Counted from the first letter of the stretch, positions 1-15,700 are shown. The stretch: DNA of 64,000 nucleotides from Casuarius casuarius (GCA_003342895.1 PTFA01000031.1:6366678-6430677), one strand, 5' to 3'. Numbers and translations are program-made. Notes: a model not told the origin generated them from the sequence alone.

Positions 1-3000
1 GTGATCTATAAAAGTAAGGTATATGAACATAGCAGTGCAGCCTGCTTTTTTACATGATTACTGCTGTACATAATACTTCAGGTACAGCATTGCTCTTGTT
101 CAGGTTAGTGCTACGCACCCTTGTCTTTCAGCCATCAGTGCCTCAAACTTGAACTGACCAAAACAGTCAATGGATTTCTTCATAATGCACAAGGACCCCT
201 CAGGATTTCAGGCTTGTTTGGAAGGTGGTTAATTAGCGTAATCAGGGCTTGTTGTGCTGTGAGTGGGACACTGTCTTTCAGGATGACGAAAATCTCATGA
301 GGGCAATTTCTATTGCAGTGTACTACTGTCTCTGGCACACTTAAGCTAAGGCATGTGAAGGGCCCAGGATAGAAGACTATTTGCGCTGGCATTACACCGT
401 AAGTAAATTATTCTCCACTGACTTCTGTATTCTGTTGTGACAATGTTTATTGTCGTGGACCAAAAGACAGAGACGTGTCTCATTGGCTCTTAATTCTGGC
501 AGTTGTATAATTCTTTTAAGAAATCACAGCTCTTAAATAGTATTTGGATGAATTTCAGGAACACTGTCAAATCACTGTTCACTTGTTCAGGGTCTCTATA
601 GTTATCAAGACTAAAACATGATGAGTAAAGAATAAGCTACTGAAATGTGAGGAGAAGGAAGACTACTGAGGTTTAATAAAGCCAGTAAATACATTGTCAC
701 CAAATGTTGTTCTATATTCATGCTCTCATGCAGCCTATGCCTCTGTCCTGAGCTTGGTTCTTTTCTGCATTATTTATTTTTCTCCCCACGCTAAAGGCGG
801 TGGAGTTTTCTGTTGGCTGGATGTTGAAGTTGGTAATATAGTGTCCTCCAGTGCTTAAATCCTCCCGTTCCAGACCCGCCGCAGAGAAGGAATGCGACAG
901 GTTAACTGCAAGGTCATAGACTTAATGAGGTTTTAAATATTGCAGCTCACAGCACAAGACACTACAACAATGCTAAATTTAAAAAGAGGGTTAAAATAAA
1001 CCTCTAGGATCAATGGTTATTGCCAGAGCATGGTAACAAAAATATATTTCTATGTTTTCCTGTAGCATCTCTTATTCAGAATATCAGGGCAATTTACTAA
1101 TAAAGCCCTGTCACCCTTGTGATGACGGTAAAGAATACATAGGAATCGCTTCCCTGTTTTTGTGAAATCATTTTCCTCTTCTTTAATAACAGACAATAAC
1201 ATTATACAACATTTGAGGTCAAAATGTCTTATATAAGGTCAGAAGAAAATAGAAAAATATGGAAGAGAGCTAGAACTTTATGACTATATTGGGGTAGATG
1301 TCTAACATTCACTTCAAAGGACCAGAGAAATTTTAATGATAGTATTGTCATTACTTCTCACAGAAGTATTTGCAAGTGAGAGGATAGTTTCTTGCTGCTT
1401 CCTTCTCCTGTACTACCAAAGCATAGAAACTGGGTAGTTAAATGTTATAACAGGGCAGTTTTCTTTCTTGCAGAATCCTTACCGCTTCAAGACCTGGCAA
1501 AAGCAGAAACCTTTACTGAATAGTCCACGGACTGCTGCCAGCTTGGCTTGTGCTGAGTTCTAAGTGGAAATGGTTAAGCAAGGGAATAAAAATATTCTTT
1601 TTCTCCCTACTTTCCCCAGGCTTGCTTTGAGCGTCCCCAGGGAAGCCAGACTTGCAGTCTGAAAAACTGTACTCTGAACTCTTGTGTAGTAAATAGAGCA
1701 GCAGGTATAGTTTATTAACACTGAGGCAGTTCCCCTCCATCTGTCAATTTCCTTGGTTTGCTCCTCAAATGAGCGAGGTTTGTTGTCCCCAGATATAATC
1801 CGTATTTTCCTCCTGAAACTTTAATAACTCTAACATTGAAAAAAGATGGTATGGCTGAGATCAAAACTAGCTATATATCCAGGCTCAAGATTAATGTCAA
1901 TGGAATGGAATATCAAATGGGACTGCCCTGTGCTCATTAGACTATGCAACAGAGATGGAAGGAAGGAATATCCCTAACCATCTGCAGGGGTGAGGACTTC
2001 AGTCTGCTGACAGTGAGTTTTGGTTCAGTGTGAAATTCTACAACAACAGAAAAATATTATCTCAGTAAGGACAAAGTAAATATAATAGGTTTTACATTAA
2101 ACTCATTTTAGTTGTGTACTTGTATCATGTATTTACAGAAATCATAATATCAGCAATGAGTCTGACTGTTTCTCACATCATTAATAAATAAGGACCTGCT
2201 GTAGCTTTGTGACTTAGAGATATCCTTCAATTAGTTTTTTCTGTCTTACTGGTTATTTTTTTGATGCAGAGGTGCCTTGCTTGTTTATATAATAGTTGAT
2301 TTTAATGTGCAAATAATTACTGTAAATGCAATTGATCCAAGGAAAATGCTGGATTCCACCTATGATTTTCCCCAGTGAATTGCATCTCTATTCAAATCAC
2401 ACTGACTTTACCTCATGCTTGCTTTGCTTCAACAGGAGAGAAATGATAGTTCTTTTCCTTTGGCTAAGAGACGAATTGCCCTCTCTGTTTTATCCCTTGT
2501 ATAAACTCAGGCAAATGTTGAAAAACTGCAGGAATAGCAACTGTACAATGCTGATCCGATTGTCTGAAGTGAATGAAACTGCTAGAAGGCATAAAACTTG
2601 TGGAGTGCAATGATTTCTTTGGCACCTGAAACCATAAGAAAACAATTGTTTCAGTGACAATGACAGTTTCTGAAAGGTTAAGGTTATGACAGGGGTGGTT
2701 AAATGGTGGCTTTTGAATTGCATGTGGTTTGTGAACAATTCCAGTACAGCATGTATGCCATATCTGCAGCTTATAATTGGTTGTTTGGCTGTACTAGCAC
2801 AAAGGCTGCTGGGCAATTCATATCCTCTGCTGTGGAAGAAAGTGAGCTGGCATTGCCAGGCCTCCCTGCGACCCAGCTCTGCATTCAGGCTAGCTCCAGC
2901 CCACAGCAGGGCACAGCCCCCTGCAGAGCCATCAGCGTCTGCAAACTGCTCCTGGAGCATTTCTCCTCAGCTCTCTGAGGAGGGCCCTGCTAGCCCAAAG

Positions 3001-6000
3001 CAGACTGTTGTCTGGGGCAGCAGATTGTTGGGCACAGCAAAATGTTTATGCCTCCTTTTGCCCATTCTTTCCTTACCTGGTGGTAAGGTGGGGCATTTGA
3101 TACTGCTTCATGGAGTCTCCCACGCCTGCCAGGGCAGTTGGGCAGTGACTTTGCCTTCTCCTAGCCTAATCTTTTCTCCATTTCTCCATTTCTTGATCCT
3201 ATCCTTTTAATCAATGTTGGAAGAGGAAATACAACTTTGCTTACAGCTCTGGCTCTGAGTTATGTCCAGCCACCCGAAGGCGATGGTGTGTAGCTAAAAG
3301 CTCAGGAATTTATTCTCCCACTGTCCGTTGAACACGATCTCACCACTTTTTTGAGTTACTTTCTTAGACATGTAAGTACCAATCTTTCACAATTTTCACT
3401 GGTGTCAATGGAAGGTGTCATCTTCGATAGCAACTGCAGGTGCCATGCAGCTAACAGAAGTGGGACTTGATATTTAAACAAGACCAATCATTGCATGTGG
3501 CATTTCTTGAGTATTACTCACTGGTCTGGAAAAGACTGAGAATAGTTACTGCTAGTAACTCCAGATTTATTTCACAGGAGTTACCTAGGTATATTGATAT
3601 TGAGCCACCTGCCAGTGCTTTGTGGTTGCATTTTTCTAGGGACCAAAAAATACAGTTAATCAGAAAATACAGTTCATACAAAAATACCATCTAAACAAAT
3701 AACATTATGTACCTTTCCCAGTGAATTATTATGGTCCAGTATATGTCACCATAACTTATGCTGAGAAGCACGTTGCTATTCAGGCAGTTATTGATTTTTG
3801 TGGGTTTTCACTCGGGGTGAGTCTGTTCCCAGTGCACGGGATCACAGAAAAGGTGAGCTTTCTCATCAAATTTTCAGCAGCAGAACAGCTGCTAGCTCTT
3901 TAAGGAAATTGAAACAGCAGTGGTCATGTTACAAGTTCAGGCCCTGACCTTAGGATGATCCTATTATACATTCAAAGCCTGAAGCTGCTTTTCTTTGCTC
4001 ATCCAAAACCTCCACTGAAGAGAGTGGCTCAGTGGGATACGTAAAGAAGGCAAGCTTGGCCTTTGGTTTTAAATAGCAATAAAGAACTTCAAAGTTCTTC
4101 AAAGAACTAGAGAACAAGAATTACAAACTATCCTTTAGTTTTGGGAAATAAATGAGGTCCACACCTTTGACAGACTGGATACTGTATTTTGTTACTGACT
4201 CAGTGTATTACCTGACTAATCATGACTAAACAGGTTTATGAGCAATGCAGCAATTACACAGAAAAATCAAAATGAATTCAGCACCACCTGATGGCTGGGA
4301 ATCAAATTCCATGGCAATGTGGCAGCTGCTCTAAGTTACAGGAGATGAAGTGTGAGGGAAGTGGATTTGAGGCAATTTGTGCACAGACTGCTAAAAGCTC
4401 TCTATAGAAACGGGCTACTTTATTTTATATCTTCTTAAGGCCGGATTCCAGCCACTTTTCTTTCTAACTCCCATACAGATGTCATTTCTCAATTACTCTG
4501 AGAAACCTGTCCGACTGCAATAGCTTTATTTGCATAGTTCAAGTGAGGTGAAAAGTAAGGCTTAAAATGGGAACTGTGGTATAATTTTAATTATGTAACA
4601 ATTACAAAATGATCATATTATATAGTTTAAGGTTTTAGAACATTGCCTGTCTGTGGAATACTAGTGTCAGGGTCTATGCCTATTATTTATAAATATGCTA
4701 TAGGCTACAATTAACTGTCAGTTCTGTTTCCAGAACTTCATCAAAGTTACAGGTTTTAGGGTCTTTTTCTGAGTAACCTAACTAATTAAATTTTATGTCT
4801 ATCTGAACTATCACATTCTATTCAGGAGCATTCTTTATCATGATTTTTGGCAGAGGCATTTCCAGTTTATTAAAAAGACTGTGATTTAATAAGTTGGCCA
4901 AGGAAAATCTACAGATCCTCTGAGAATCTACATAGCACAAGTGGAATAGGTCCCTTTTTCTAGCAAGAAAGGAAGGAGTTTATAAATATTTTACTAGTGT
5001 GCTGAAGACTACATTTTATCCTCATGCAATATTAGCTCCTTGAGAAAATTCTCAGAATACATTAAGGTGTAATACAGTATAATCTGTGGTTACTTGAAAA
5101 TTTAGAACCTTATATTGTCTCACATTCCTACCTTCAATCCTGTGATGATGGCTGTTTTCTCTTTTTAGAAGTGAAAGCAACATAGACAAACCTTGTAGTT
5201 TCCTGAATGACTGATGGGATAATGAAAATTAATAGTAGCCCCTACAAACACGATTGATCTTTTTTTAAAATCTCCAAGATTGACACCTTATCTTGGTATG
5301 TGAAATGAGTGTATGTCTGTTTGTTATAATAAATGTAGGTATGCATGTACACCCTGATACCTGTGTGCATTGTCTGCAGACTCTGAGGAGCTCAGAGGCA
5401 TATTTCAAATTCACTTCAACAAGCGCACCAGGCTGTGTTATAAGGATTTCGTAAAACTCCATCCCTTAGAATCTTGTAAGTAATCTCTTGGATATCCTAC
5501 AGGCTTTCTTTCATAAAGCTTTCAACACGGAGTTGAGTGGGCTGCGTGTGTGTGTGTGAAGCTGCCCTGATTGAAATGCCAATATTCGCTCGCTCTCTGT
5601 GCTCTGAAATTTACTATTGCAATAAAATGGGAGCATTCCCTTGCATACCAAACTGAAGTGGCTATGAAGAACAACCACTGAAACCCCTCATTTATTTCAT
5701 GGATTCAGTTTAATTGACATCAGCATTCAATCCTTCCAACTGGCCTATTCATTGTCTCCCTCTCCTGGAGGTTCAATCTAGATTCAGTATACAGCAAATT
5801 CATTACTGAACTGCAGCACCTTCCCCCCACTGAAAGGAAGGGGAAGGAAAGGAATCACATTGTGGTTTGAATCATAAGCATCTAATCTTAGCGTTTTTCC
5901 ATCCAATTCTTTTATCTACATTTTCTTATTTTTTTAACTTTTAGATATTTCCCTTCCCTCCCCCATCTCCCAGTCCAAGTGTCTGTTGAGGGGAAATATG

Positions 6001-6746
6001 ATAAAAGGATATTTATCTGTCTCCCTGACTCCAAATAACCTGTGCCAGAGGTAGCACAATAACAAAAGAGATTTCTGAATAATTTATGACATGATTGATG
6101 GGCAAAAAATATTGCAAACAATATATTTTATGTATATCATTTAATCAACAGCAATAAAACTGATCATTTCGTAAAGAACATGAATAATTTATTTTAATAC
6201 TAAAGGCATGAACACTCATGTCATGCATAATTTGTAGGAATGCTCCAACCAGCTCTAATCAAAGACTAGGAAACGTGCACAAGTAGCATGTGGGTGCACG
6301 GACGACAACCAGAATGGAAAAAATTGGCTGCTCAGAATGGTGAAGGGGCACCAGTGTCCACTAGTCTTTCTGCAGGAATGGGGCCCAAAAAGCATTTGTT
6401 TGAAATTAGGGCTGAGGACATGGGGTGAGGTAAAATGAAGAGAGCAAGAGGATAGACTTGGTAAAATCTTGCTTGCGTGGAGAAAAAAAAAGAAGGATTA
6501 CCTAGAGAAAATATGAAGAATGATATTTGTGGCAGGGGGCCACAAGGAGCACAACCTCCACATACAAGGAGTATAACCTCCATGTCAAAGCAATTTTGGG
6601 GGGAAGAAGGTTGTGGGGGGAAGGACATGGTAACATACTAGAGACTACTATGATACAGGACATAAATCCTAATACTGAACACTCAACAACCCTAATTTCT
6701 TTTTAGCATAGTGTGGACTGTGCGTGACACCCCCCCTCCCCCCCCC
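1..6746. other. Intergenic sequence, nothing recognised
   Basis: AT-rich sequence. The longest frames are 174 codons at 2686-3210 (+) and 156 codons at 2960-2490 (-). They overlap one another in a locally GC-richer stretch and show no domain, splice pattern or homologue I recognise. Confidence 0.6.
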
Positions 6747-6759
6747 NNNNNNNNNNNNN
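6747..6759. other. Assembly gap (13 N)
   Basis: Thirteen N bases flanked by a C-run broken by one T on the left (about 6729-6746) and by CAAAAAAAAAA on the right. The true length is unknown; the minus-strand frame at 6980-6669 that crosses it is not meaningful. Confidence 0.98.
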
Positions 6760-9700
6760 CAAAAAAAAAAGAAAACCCCTGCCTTCCTGGTAATGCTGTC
6801 CCATTCATGGAACAAATCCTCTTTGGGAGCTACCTCTGATGTTTTGTGACAGTAATTGTTCCTTGTGGGGACCAAATAGCTTTGGAGCTCTGCTGTGTTA
6901 CGGGTGGTATTTTGGGATAAGAGCATTACAAACGCTAGGATAATCACTAAGAAACTGTAAACTTGTTCTGCACTAACCACTCACCACATTTTTAAAACCT
7001 GTCAAAAAACTTGATGAAAGTTAGCAGATCTGCCACTTGATTGTGGGATTTCACGGCAGATACCACATCAATGCTATACAGCCTGCCAGCAAGAGGACTT
7101 GCTTCTGATGAGAGCAGAGCCATTTGTTGTAAGATGGAGCAAGTTTATTGTGAGCCCTCTGGCTGAGAGATTAGAAAAGGCCCTAACACTTTACAATACA
7201 TCTAGCTAAGTAGAGGGACAGTCTTAACTTGTGCTGTGGCCTTAGATTCTGTGTACGTACCTGGTTAGGAGCCAGTAGCCTCAGAGTAGTTGAACCCAAT
7301 CAAAAAGTGAGGTAGATTAAAGATGCTCTATTTATATTCCATTCAGTGGACATTTCCTAAGTATTTACAGTCCTTTTAAAAGAAGTAGAGGTACTGTGTA
7401 GAAATATCTACAGGACCTAAAGCCCTTCAGAAGAGCTCTCTGCTAAGGCACACTGTAATATGCTTTACAATAAGTTACTAAATAATGTAACAGTGTGTAT
7501 CATTCATTAAATATCAATAAATAATTCAAAATGATTTGTAATTTAAAGTGCTTCTGAAATTACATCCCTTCCCTGCTTTGTTCTGCCTACACCAGTAAGC
7601 AGGGTTTTGAGAGCTTGCTTTAGCTTAAACTCTTTGCTTTGGAATTCCTCTCTGCAGTCATTAGCATTAAGAGGAAATGGAAGAACAGTGGATGAATCAT
7701 TATTTATTTGTGATGATTCTATCGGAAATAGAAAAAAAAGAGATGCCTTGAGGTGAGAATGAACCCTTTCTTTGGCAGATTAGCCATCGGCTCCTAGATC
7801 TTCTAGGAGAGAGGAGGGTGTGCAGGAGGTAGCAGGGTGCTATGTTTGTCTTTCCCTTCAGCTAGTTCGCTGTTAGCAGGTTTGTAAGGAGTCTAGCTCT
7901 TCCCTTCACTAGCTTTCATACCCTGTTTTACGGCAGCAGGGCGTGAACTCGTTAACTTACTAGAATATCAACCCACATGCACTAGTCAAGTGCTAGCCTT
8001 CGATGTTTAATTATAAGATGTGGTTCGCTTAGCAGCATTTTGCCTCTGTGACAAAAGGAACCTTCAGTCAAACCTTTGTGGGTTACTGATGTGTGACTCC
8101 TTCTTTGCTGGATCAGAAGTAGTGGCCTAACCTTAAAAACGTCGCTGTCTTCCTGCTCCTCTCTGTAACAGAAGGCTAGGAACTTTACAGATTCTCAAGC
8201 TAAAATAACAAGAACTCATGCATGTGTATGATACCCATTTCCCAGTACAGTGCGATAGATAAAAATTGTAACAAATTTACTTTAGAGGAAATGAATGAAT
8301 GAAATTTAAGACTGACACTGCAAAATAAATTTGGAGTGGCTTTTTTGGTGGGGGAACTCATTAGACTGTGAAAATTAATCATGCTGTGTGTAGTACCCCA
8401 CTGGCAAGACATTACTTACTGCAGAATAATTCTGTTGTTTTGGGGCTTTACCTATATACTAGATTGATGGTGATTCAATGTTTATTGAGATTTTTGGCAG
8501 GCATCTCATTTATGTTTATGCCTACCAGATGGTCTTTATATGTCATACTATTTCTTAGGATTTTTTTTTTTGATCTCTGAGATTTGAGTGTGTACACGAT
8601 GAAGATGCTGTGTAAGTGAAAGAATAAACAGAACAATATTAAACATCAAAGAAGACAAGTGATTGCTAAGGGTAAAGAAAGTAGAGTGTGATTGCAAATA
8701 ATAGTTTAAGAGATAAGCCTGAACTGATCTGGATTTTGGTTCTAAGGATACGATCTTCAACCAGAACTTGTATCTTGCTGTGTTCCCAAACCTTCTTAAA
8801 TTTGGGGATTTAAAGTTAGAAAAAAAGCCAAAATAGGTCAGTTGGTAAGAAAACTTTTTAGTAGCAAGACTTCTTTTTTTCTAAAGAAACTGTTAGAAAT
8901 CTCATTGCTTGAGACTTTTACAAATAGAAGTCCAAAGTGCTTAACATTGTATTATAAGAAGCAAACATATAGGAGCAATACAAGAGGCAACAGATGCCCT
9001 GGGTGATGTATATGATCCTTTTAGTCCCTGCTTCTCTCCCTCCAATGTCACCTGGGTTGTACGGAATGGTAGATTGGTCTGTGATAGGAAACTGCCTTCT
9101 AGACAGCAGCGGCTCAAGTGTTAGAGCTGGGGACTCAAGTTCTGTCATCACTGTTGAGTGTTGCAGAGTCCAGTACTACAAATTGGCCTCTTGCATAAGA
9201 AACAAAATCTTGGCCCCTGGTTTCTGGGGAGAGTCACTGACCTCTATGATACTGGTTGTTTGGGAGATAATGAGCTTGCTTATTTTATCTTTTTCATTCT
9301 GGAATTCAAAAGATGTGGGATAAGAAGGCAGAGATTTTGGAACCTGTGAAGAACCTTTCAGTGTTTCAAGTAATGGAAGAGTCTTTTCAGTCTTTAACTG
9401 CTGCAGCCTTATGGACAGGAATTAGGTCCCTTGAGGAAGAATGCTCCCACAGCAGGTACAGGAAAAACTTTTGACACTTCAAGCAAAGAACATCCTGCTA
9501 TAAGTAACCCTGATAATACTTCAGTGAACAGACATAGAAATTAGTACTATAAGCTCTTGGGTCTGTTAATCTTGCAAGATTCAGCTAATAATCAGAGATA
9601 CCCTTCATGCAAAGCAAAATGAAAATATAACTAATACAGCTCCATAAAAATAAATAGGGAGAATAAAAGCAAAATAAACAGCCTTAGATAAACCTATGAG

Positions 9701-12700
9701 GCAGAACTACTAATTCAGGAAGTCCTTCTGTTTCTGTCATTAATCTAGCTCAATTATTTTCCTTCAGCTGTGAGTTATTAAGTCTTGAGATCTGAAACTG
9801 TATGAAAATTAAAATAAAACAAGAGTTTGGGGCTATACCCCTCATGAAAAGAGACAATACAAACTAGAATTAATTAAATCACAGGACTTGGTTAAAATTA
9901 AATTAGGAAGAATAGGAGGCAGCGATACTGACTGCTTGGTATAGGCTTTGGGAGGAAAATTGATTTCTGTTAAACTGAATTAAATTTTGAGTGGCCAGAG
10001 TGGCAGCTAAATATGTCTTTTTAAGGCCCTTGCTAAAGGCGATATTAATGGCAATCAAGGCTAGAAGTCTCTTACTAAAATAAATTAAACTGTGGTTGGA
10101 GTCTCCACTTCTTTCAGAAATTAGGTTAAAATAAACTACCTGTTTCCTCACCCAGGATGTGGCTCTTCCCAGTGGGAACTACTCAGAGGTACCTAAGAAG
10201 ACGAATCAAAAACAATTTTATTAGAGGGAGCAGGAGGAACAAAAAAGGTTGAAAGATTTGGAAACTCCAAAACAGACGCCAAATATTTTGCCACACACAA
10301 CAAAAAGAGCAGAAGTGCTCTTTTGTGTGGTGTTTCTGAAATATGGACAACAGCTCTGATAACTGATTATGACTGTGGTATGTCTATACTCTACGTTATT
10401 GAAAGCTGAAAAGCAGGTCGTGGTTAGTGCTAATTAAAGTTGATCTTTTCTATTCAAGCTTTTACATGAACTGTATTATCCAAGTAGTGACCCCAGCAGT
10501 GTGATATATGTTTAAGAGGTGTACAGGAAAAACAAGAACTGATGGCATTTCTGAATGGATATATCTGGCCTTAACGAGCTAAGATTTTACCACGCCTTTT
10601 ATATTTCTTGATTCCGCACTGACAACCTTTTCCCCCTCCCCATGTGTTCAGGTTCCTCCTGAACAAGTTTTCATTTCATAGAGTCACTACCGAAGCTATA
10701 ATCACAACTGGATTGGGCACCATGTCTTGCCAGCCCAAGGCAACTCAAATTCATTGTTTTCATGGGACCCGGTGGCAAACAGAAATTACAACATCCCTTG
10801 CCCTGTTGCAAACACTCCTTTTTCCTCATCTCTTTCAATTTGAGGAAGATAAAAGCTGTCACAATTTTCTGTAGGCAGTAATTTTTCAATAGCCATTGGC
10901 AGAAAGCACTGTATTTTAATATCTGGGCATTCTTATATGGAACAATGTAGCTATTCAGACTGTATAGACTTTTCAGGAATTACACAAACCTTTTGTAAAC
11001 CTTTCTCACTAAGATACAGCTATGACTTTAAAGTTATCATTGGAGAGATTTTGGAAACCAATTGTCTGCTCCCGCTTTAAATCAAAAGATACTGCTATTA
11101 GCTCATTAATGCAGTCATTATATGCCTCATCATAAATATCTCTTCTTGCCATGGAGTGGGAAAGAAAGGATTTTTTTTTTCCCTAAAAATAATCTTCACT
11201 ATTTTGCACAGCTCTGCTCTGGCCTGTAGGTGTCATAGTCAGAATATGGATGAAATAGATAAACACTGGTATACTTCTGTGGAATAACTATTTCTGAAAA
11301 ACAATACTCCTGATAAATAAGTACTATTATTTATTGAAGCTTGGAAGTGGAGGAACTGCCATAGTGTATAGAGAAGCATCTAATAAAAAGGATTTAATTA
11401 TATATTCTCTACCTCCAAAGGTGAGGCGTCTCACGGTTCTTGGCTAAAAAACATTTTTATTTATCCTGAGGCCACCACGTTTTTATCCCGTTCTTCTTCC
11501 ATTCTTCCTCTCATCCTCGCTTCCTCTTAATATCTCCCTGACCCCAAAAAGACTCAGAGAAGTGCCTGAAAAGATCAAATACTCCCCCTGAGGGAGTAGT
11601 GTAGTGGGCTGCAGGTGTAATATGGCCACAGGATGAAGCTGGAATTAATACTAGAGAAACATCTAAGCAACCTATGTAGCATCAATTAACAATTCTTATA
11701 CTTTGTTGCCTAGTAAGTAATTAAGCACACGGAGGCTCGGATTTACCCAGGCTAACTTCATGCGCTTTCCTAAAATAGCTAAATTAAAAAGCTAATTATA
11801 CTGTATAATAAGTGTAATGTTCAAGCATCTCCAGGAGAGCACTGGTATACCTGGGATGTTGGGTTCTCTCCAGCTACGGAGGAAGCTGATGACGACTGAA
11901 CTTGGACTGTGACATCTGAAGTAAATACCCAAGATTACATGGGGTGAGTCTAGGCCTGTTTCACATTAACAATAAGATATAGTAGGATCTGATAACACTC
12001 AATACGCTGCTTACGTAAACATTATTTAATCTACCATAGCTATAACAAACAACTCTATAAGCACAGTACAACAGCTATATTGCTTGTCCAGTGCTCAGCT
12101 TCTATGATTTGTAGAAAAAGATGTGAAGCATAATTTCTTCTGTGGAAGTTTCAGTGGGAATTCTGCATCATCTGTAACAGATGTGTTGGAGCCTTGGACA
12201 TTTGTGAAATATATAAAAGGCTGAACACTTAGGAACAGTTCTGGGAATGTCAGTTTAAAGCTTTCCCTTTAATAACTATCTGGAAAATGGGACTAGAAAG
12301 AGAAGGTTTTTTATCTTGTGCTTAAAGGTACAATGCAAAGAAGGAAAAGATTTAGCCATGTGGTTAATTAGCATTGGTATCTTCTTTTTTCCTCAAATGC
12401 AGGGAGAAATGGTAACTCACCTTTTAATGTCACTTGAAAAATATCTGACTTGTGATGTTGGACCCAAGGTGATAAAAATAGAATCGTGAACCTCTGTTCT
12501 GGCCTGCTGATATGTAAGAAGCACTGTGCCAAAGTAGATAACTCAGTAAAAGATTTCCATGCTTATTGCTATAGACATCAATTTCTGGGAAGATCTAATT
12601 TAAGGCAATACTAATTATTGCAGTGTGAAACCACGCATCACTACTTCTGGATGGTAAAGAACCACCAAATCTGTACCTAGGACCCTAGACCTTGACATTT

Positions 12701-15700
12701 CTGTGGCATGTGGATCTGTATATGAATTTGCTCATGTATTTTCAGACAATGATATCCTCTTGTGCAAGAATTTCAAGATATAATTAGAACAATTAGGAAT
12801 TCTTAGAGCTGTATGGCTTCTTTAGCTCAACAGTATTATTTACCGCTAACTAGCTGGAATAAAGGATTTAGCATTTCGCTAGCTAAAGCAGCTAAGGACT
12901 ACCTTTGATAGCACTAATGGATGTTTACAGTGGATTTTAAAATCCAGTTTCAATAGCTGGATTTCTCTGTTCAGATTCAAATATTTAAAAACGTTGGCAT
13001 TTAAGAAGTCTAAGTGGAGCTTTGAAGTTTGTGCTCTGTAATAGTCTTATTGCTAATCAGGTTAGGTAGTGAAACACTTCACCATGCATTTGCTCCAGAT
13101 TGTTAACCCTTAGTCAGCTGTAACACACAGTATCGTGCTAGGACACGATGATAGTTTTGTCCATGCTCTAAGACCCCCCTCTCAGATACTAGTGTATGTC
13201 CAACAGACATTATGTGCTCTGTAAGGAGAAACTGCAGAGAGTTAACCTTGTTGTCTCTTATTTCAATCATTTAGTGAGTAGTCTGGTAAAAAAGTATTGC
13301 CTGCATCTTGTTTTGTATCTTGCAGCTGGCACCATGCATTGAATTGCTGTTGAAGGCAAAGGGAGTAAAAGGTGCTCAGACTCCGTTCTTATTTCTAAAA
13401 GGGCAGGATATGAGGACACTAGCCAAAACTTCCAAGGGAATGCAAACTGCTTTAACTGTTAAAAAGCTGCGGTCCGTTCTGGGTGCAACAGCGAAGTTTT
13501 CTAATCATTCTGATATACAGAGATCTGAGATTTGGAGAGGTTTTTTTTCATACTCCTCAAACCAGTAGTGGCTGAATGAAGAGTTCGTGCCTGTCCATCT
13601 ATTGTAGAAGTGCATTTGGCTTTGTTGCACAAAGTTTCACTCTGTCTGAGCTACAAGTGTGAGAGAGACACTAGGAATCACACTGTGCTCTGTACAGGTT
13701 CAAAGACTGAGTCTAAAGTATGGGTTCCTAGGAAGATCTCCATGTCTTTCAGAATGACACAGGCAAATGATTTACTTCACATAACTTTATGCTTCTACTA
13801 TGTAGATGTCTACACATCTGAAGAAGTCATCCTTAGCTCCCTTTATCATTAATGGAGAGAAATAGACACTTGAAAAGCATGATTTTTAACACAACTAATT
13901 GTTGCCTAGAAGCGTCTGTTTTTCTTGATTGACTCTAAAGGTGATTAAGACCATTAGCTCAGAGGTAAACATGCATTTGGTCAGATAAATCCAAACAACA
14001 CTGCCTGATCCCATACACTGAAATAACTAGGAAGATTTGCGGTTACTTCTGGGAGCTCTGAATATGTAATAAAATAAGCTGGAATGCTGGATGGTGTGAA
14101 TCTGATTGGACTTTCCTGTATCTCAAAAGATAGCTGAATTCTATCTGCGTTACAATATCTAGTCTACTCTAACTAGGCTAATGGATTGAATCTCAGTAAG
14201 AGCAACAAAGAAAATGGGTTGTTTTAAAGAATGAGCAAAACCAATCAATTATATCAAGATAAATAAATACAGCCACCATCATCTAGTCTGATATCACTAG
14301 ATAGGTCTAGAGCCACCCTTCTTTAGAATTAAGATGTTTCTGGTAAAAAAGGACAGCTTTGTAGATAGGTTGCCGGGGAAGCAATTGGAATGAAATGAGT
14401 TTGGAAAAAATTTATAGAAAATAAAGACTGCATCTTCTTTAGAGTGCTTGGATTTTTTTTTCTTCTTTTCATTTTATTTTTCTTGTATCTAGAGATTTCT
14501 TCTGCCCTTGCAAATATTTTAGCTTACTTTTAGCTAGTCAGCACACAAGCCACTTTTTCATTTGCAGGCTCTGAAGCTTATTGTGGCACCTGAAAAGAGA
14601 TGCAACAAAGACTTCCTGCCAGAGACAACTTTCTTTCCCCAGGATAGTTTATTAAGCAACAGCATGAATGTTGAGAAAAATTCATGACTTTTTCTTCCTT
14701 TTATTAAAGAAAAACAAAATAACAAACAAAAGGAAAACAAGGAAGACATCTCCCCAAACCCTACAGAAGGCACAGAGCAGAAGACTTCCATGATCTTCAG
14801 CAGAAACCCTCCCCAGCATGTCAGAAACTCAGTTCAGCAGCCTTATTCAGTTCAGCAACCAGACTCATATAGGTAAACATTACTTGTGCATGTAGTTACA
14901 TTGGTGCCAGAAGAAATACTCTAACGAGCAAAAATTGCACTGATTCCTGATGTTTCCTTTTACAAAACAAAAATTAGTCCCTCAATATGTCTCAATAACA
15001 CTGGAAGGTCTGTGGTTCAAAGGCAACTGTCACATTGGACACTTTCCTGGCTCCCTGGCTTTTAAATTCAGCTAACTAATTAGTGTCTGTTTTATGAATG
15101 TTTCGTATCAAGGAAGAAACCTGAAGCCTACTGGCAAGTGTCCTTGTCAGAAAGTTGTCCATAAGGAAAACTTTACAAAGTTTCTTTGCAAACAGCATAA
15201 TTTCTCACTCTATGAACAGGGAAAAAAATCCTGTAGAGCTCTTTTAAGACACTGGCAACTTTAGAATGAGGTTGGTTTGTTTGTCAGTTTTTGTTTTCTA
15301 GCGCTGCTTGGAGGAAGGATTGTTGGATGCAACACATCTCAATTGTACTTTGACTTGATATATTTTTGTGTAACATTCTGGCAAGCAGTGAGAACTCCGG
15401 GTTTTTTTTGTCAAATTATTATTTATTTAAGGTTTTTCTATAACTTAATGATGCTCCCATTCTTCTAGGGAACATTTTAAGGGACAGAATTTCAGAACCT
15501 CCTGTTCCAATGTGCAGCAGTTTACTAGCACTGAACAATCATGAGGGTTGGTGAGATGAAAAAATGCTACAGTATGCTAGGGTCTCTGCTCTGAAGAACA
15601 TAATGTGGAAATGTTAACTAAATAAATAAAAATAAAAAACAATAAGAGCTGAAGGAACTGCTGTTTGCTGGCTATTGTGTATGCTCCTTAGTAAAAATAT

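Noticed and set aside
2490..3210. Overlapping 174-codon (+) and 156-codon (-) frames
   Set aside because: They occupy the same DNA on opposite strands and show no motif, splice context or homologue; likely chance in a slightly GC-richer stretch.
3395..3425. CACTGGTGTCAATGGAAGGTGTC as a further palindromic-repeat piece
   Set aside because: Match is under 20 bp and could be chance; the same applies to phrases near 15830 and 17045.
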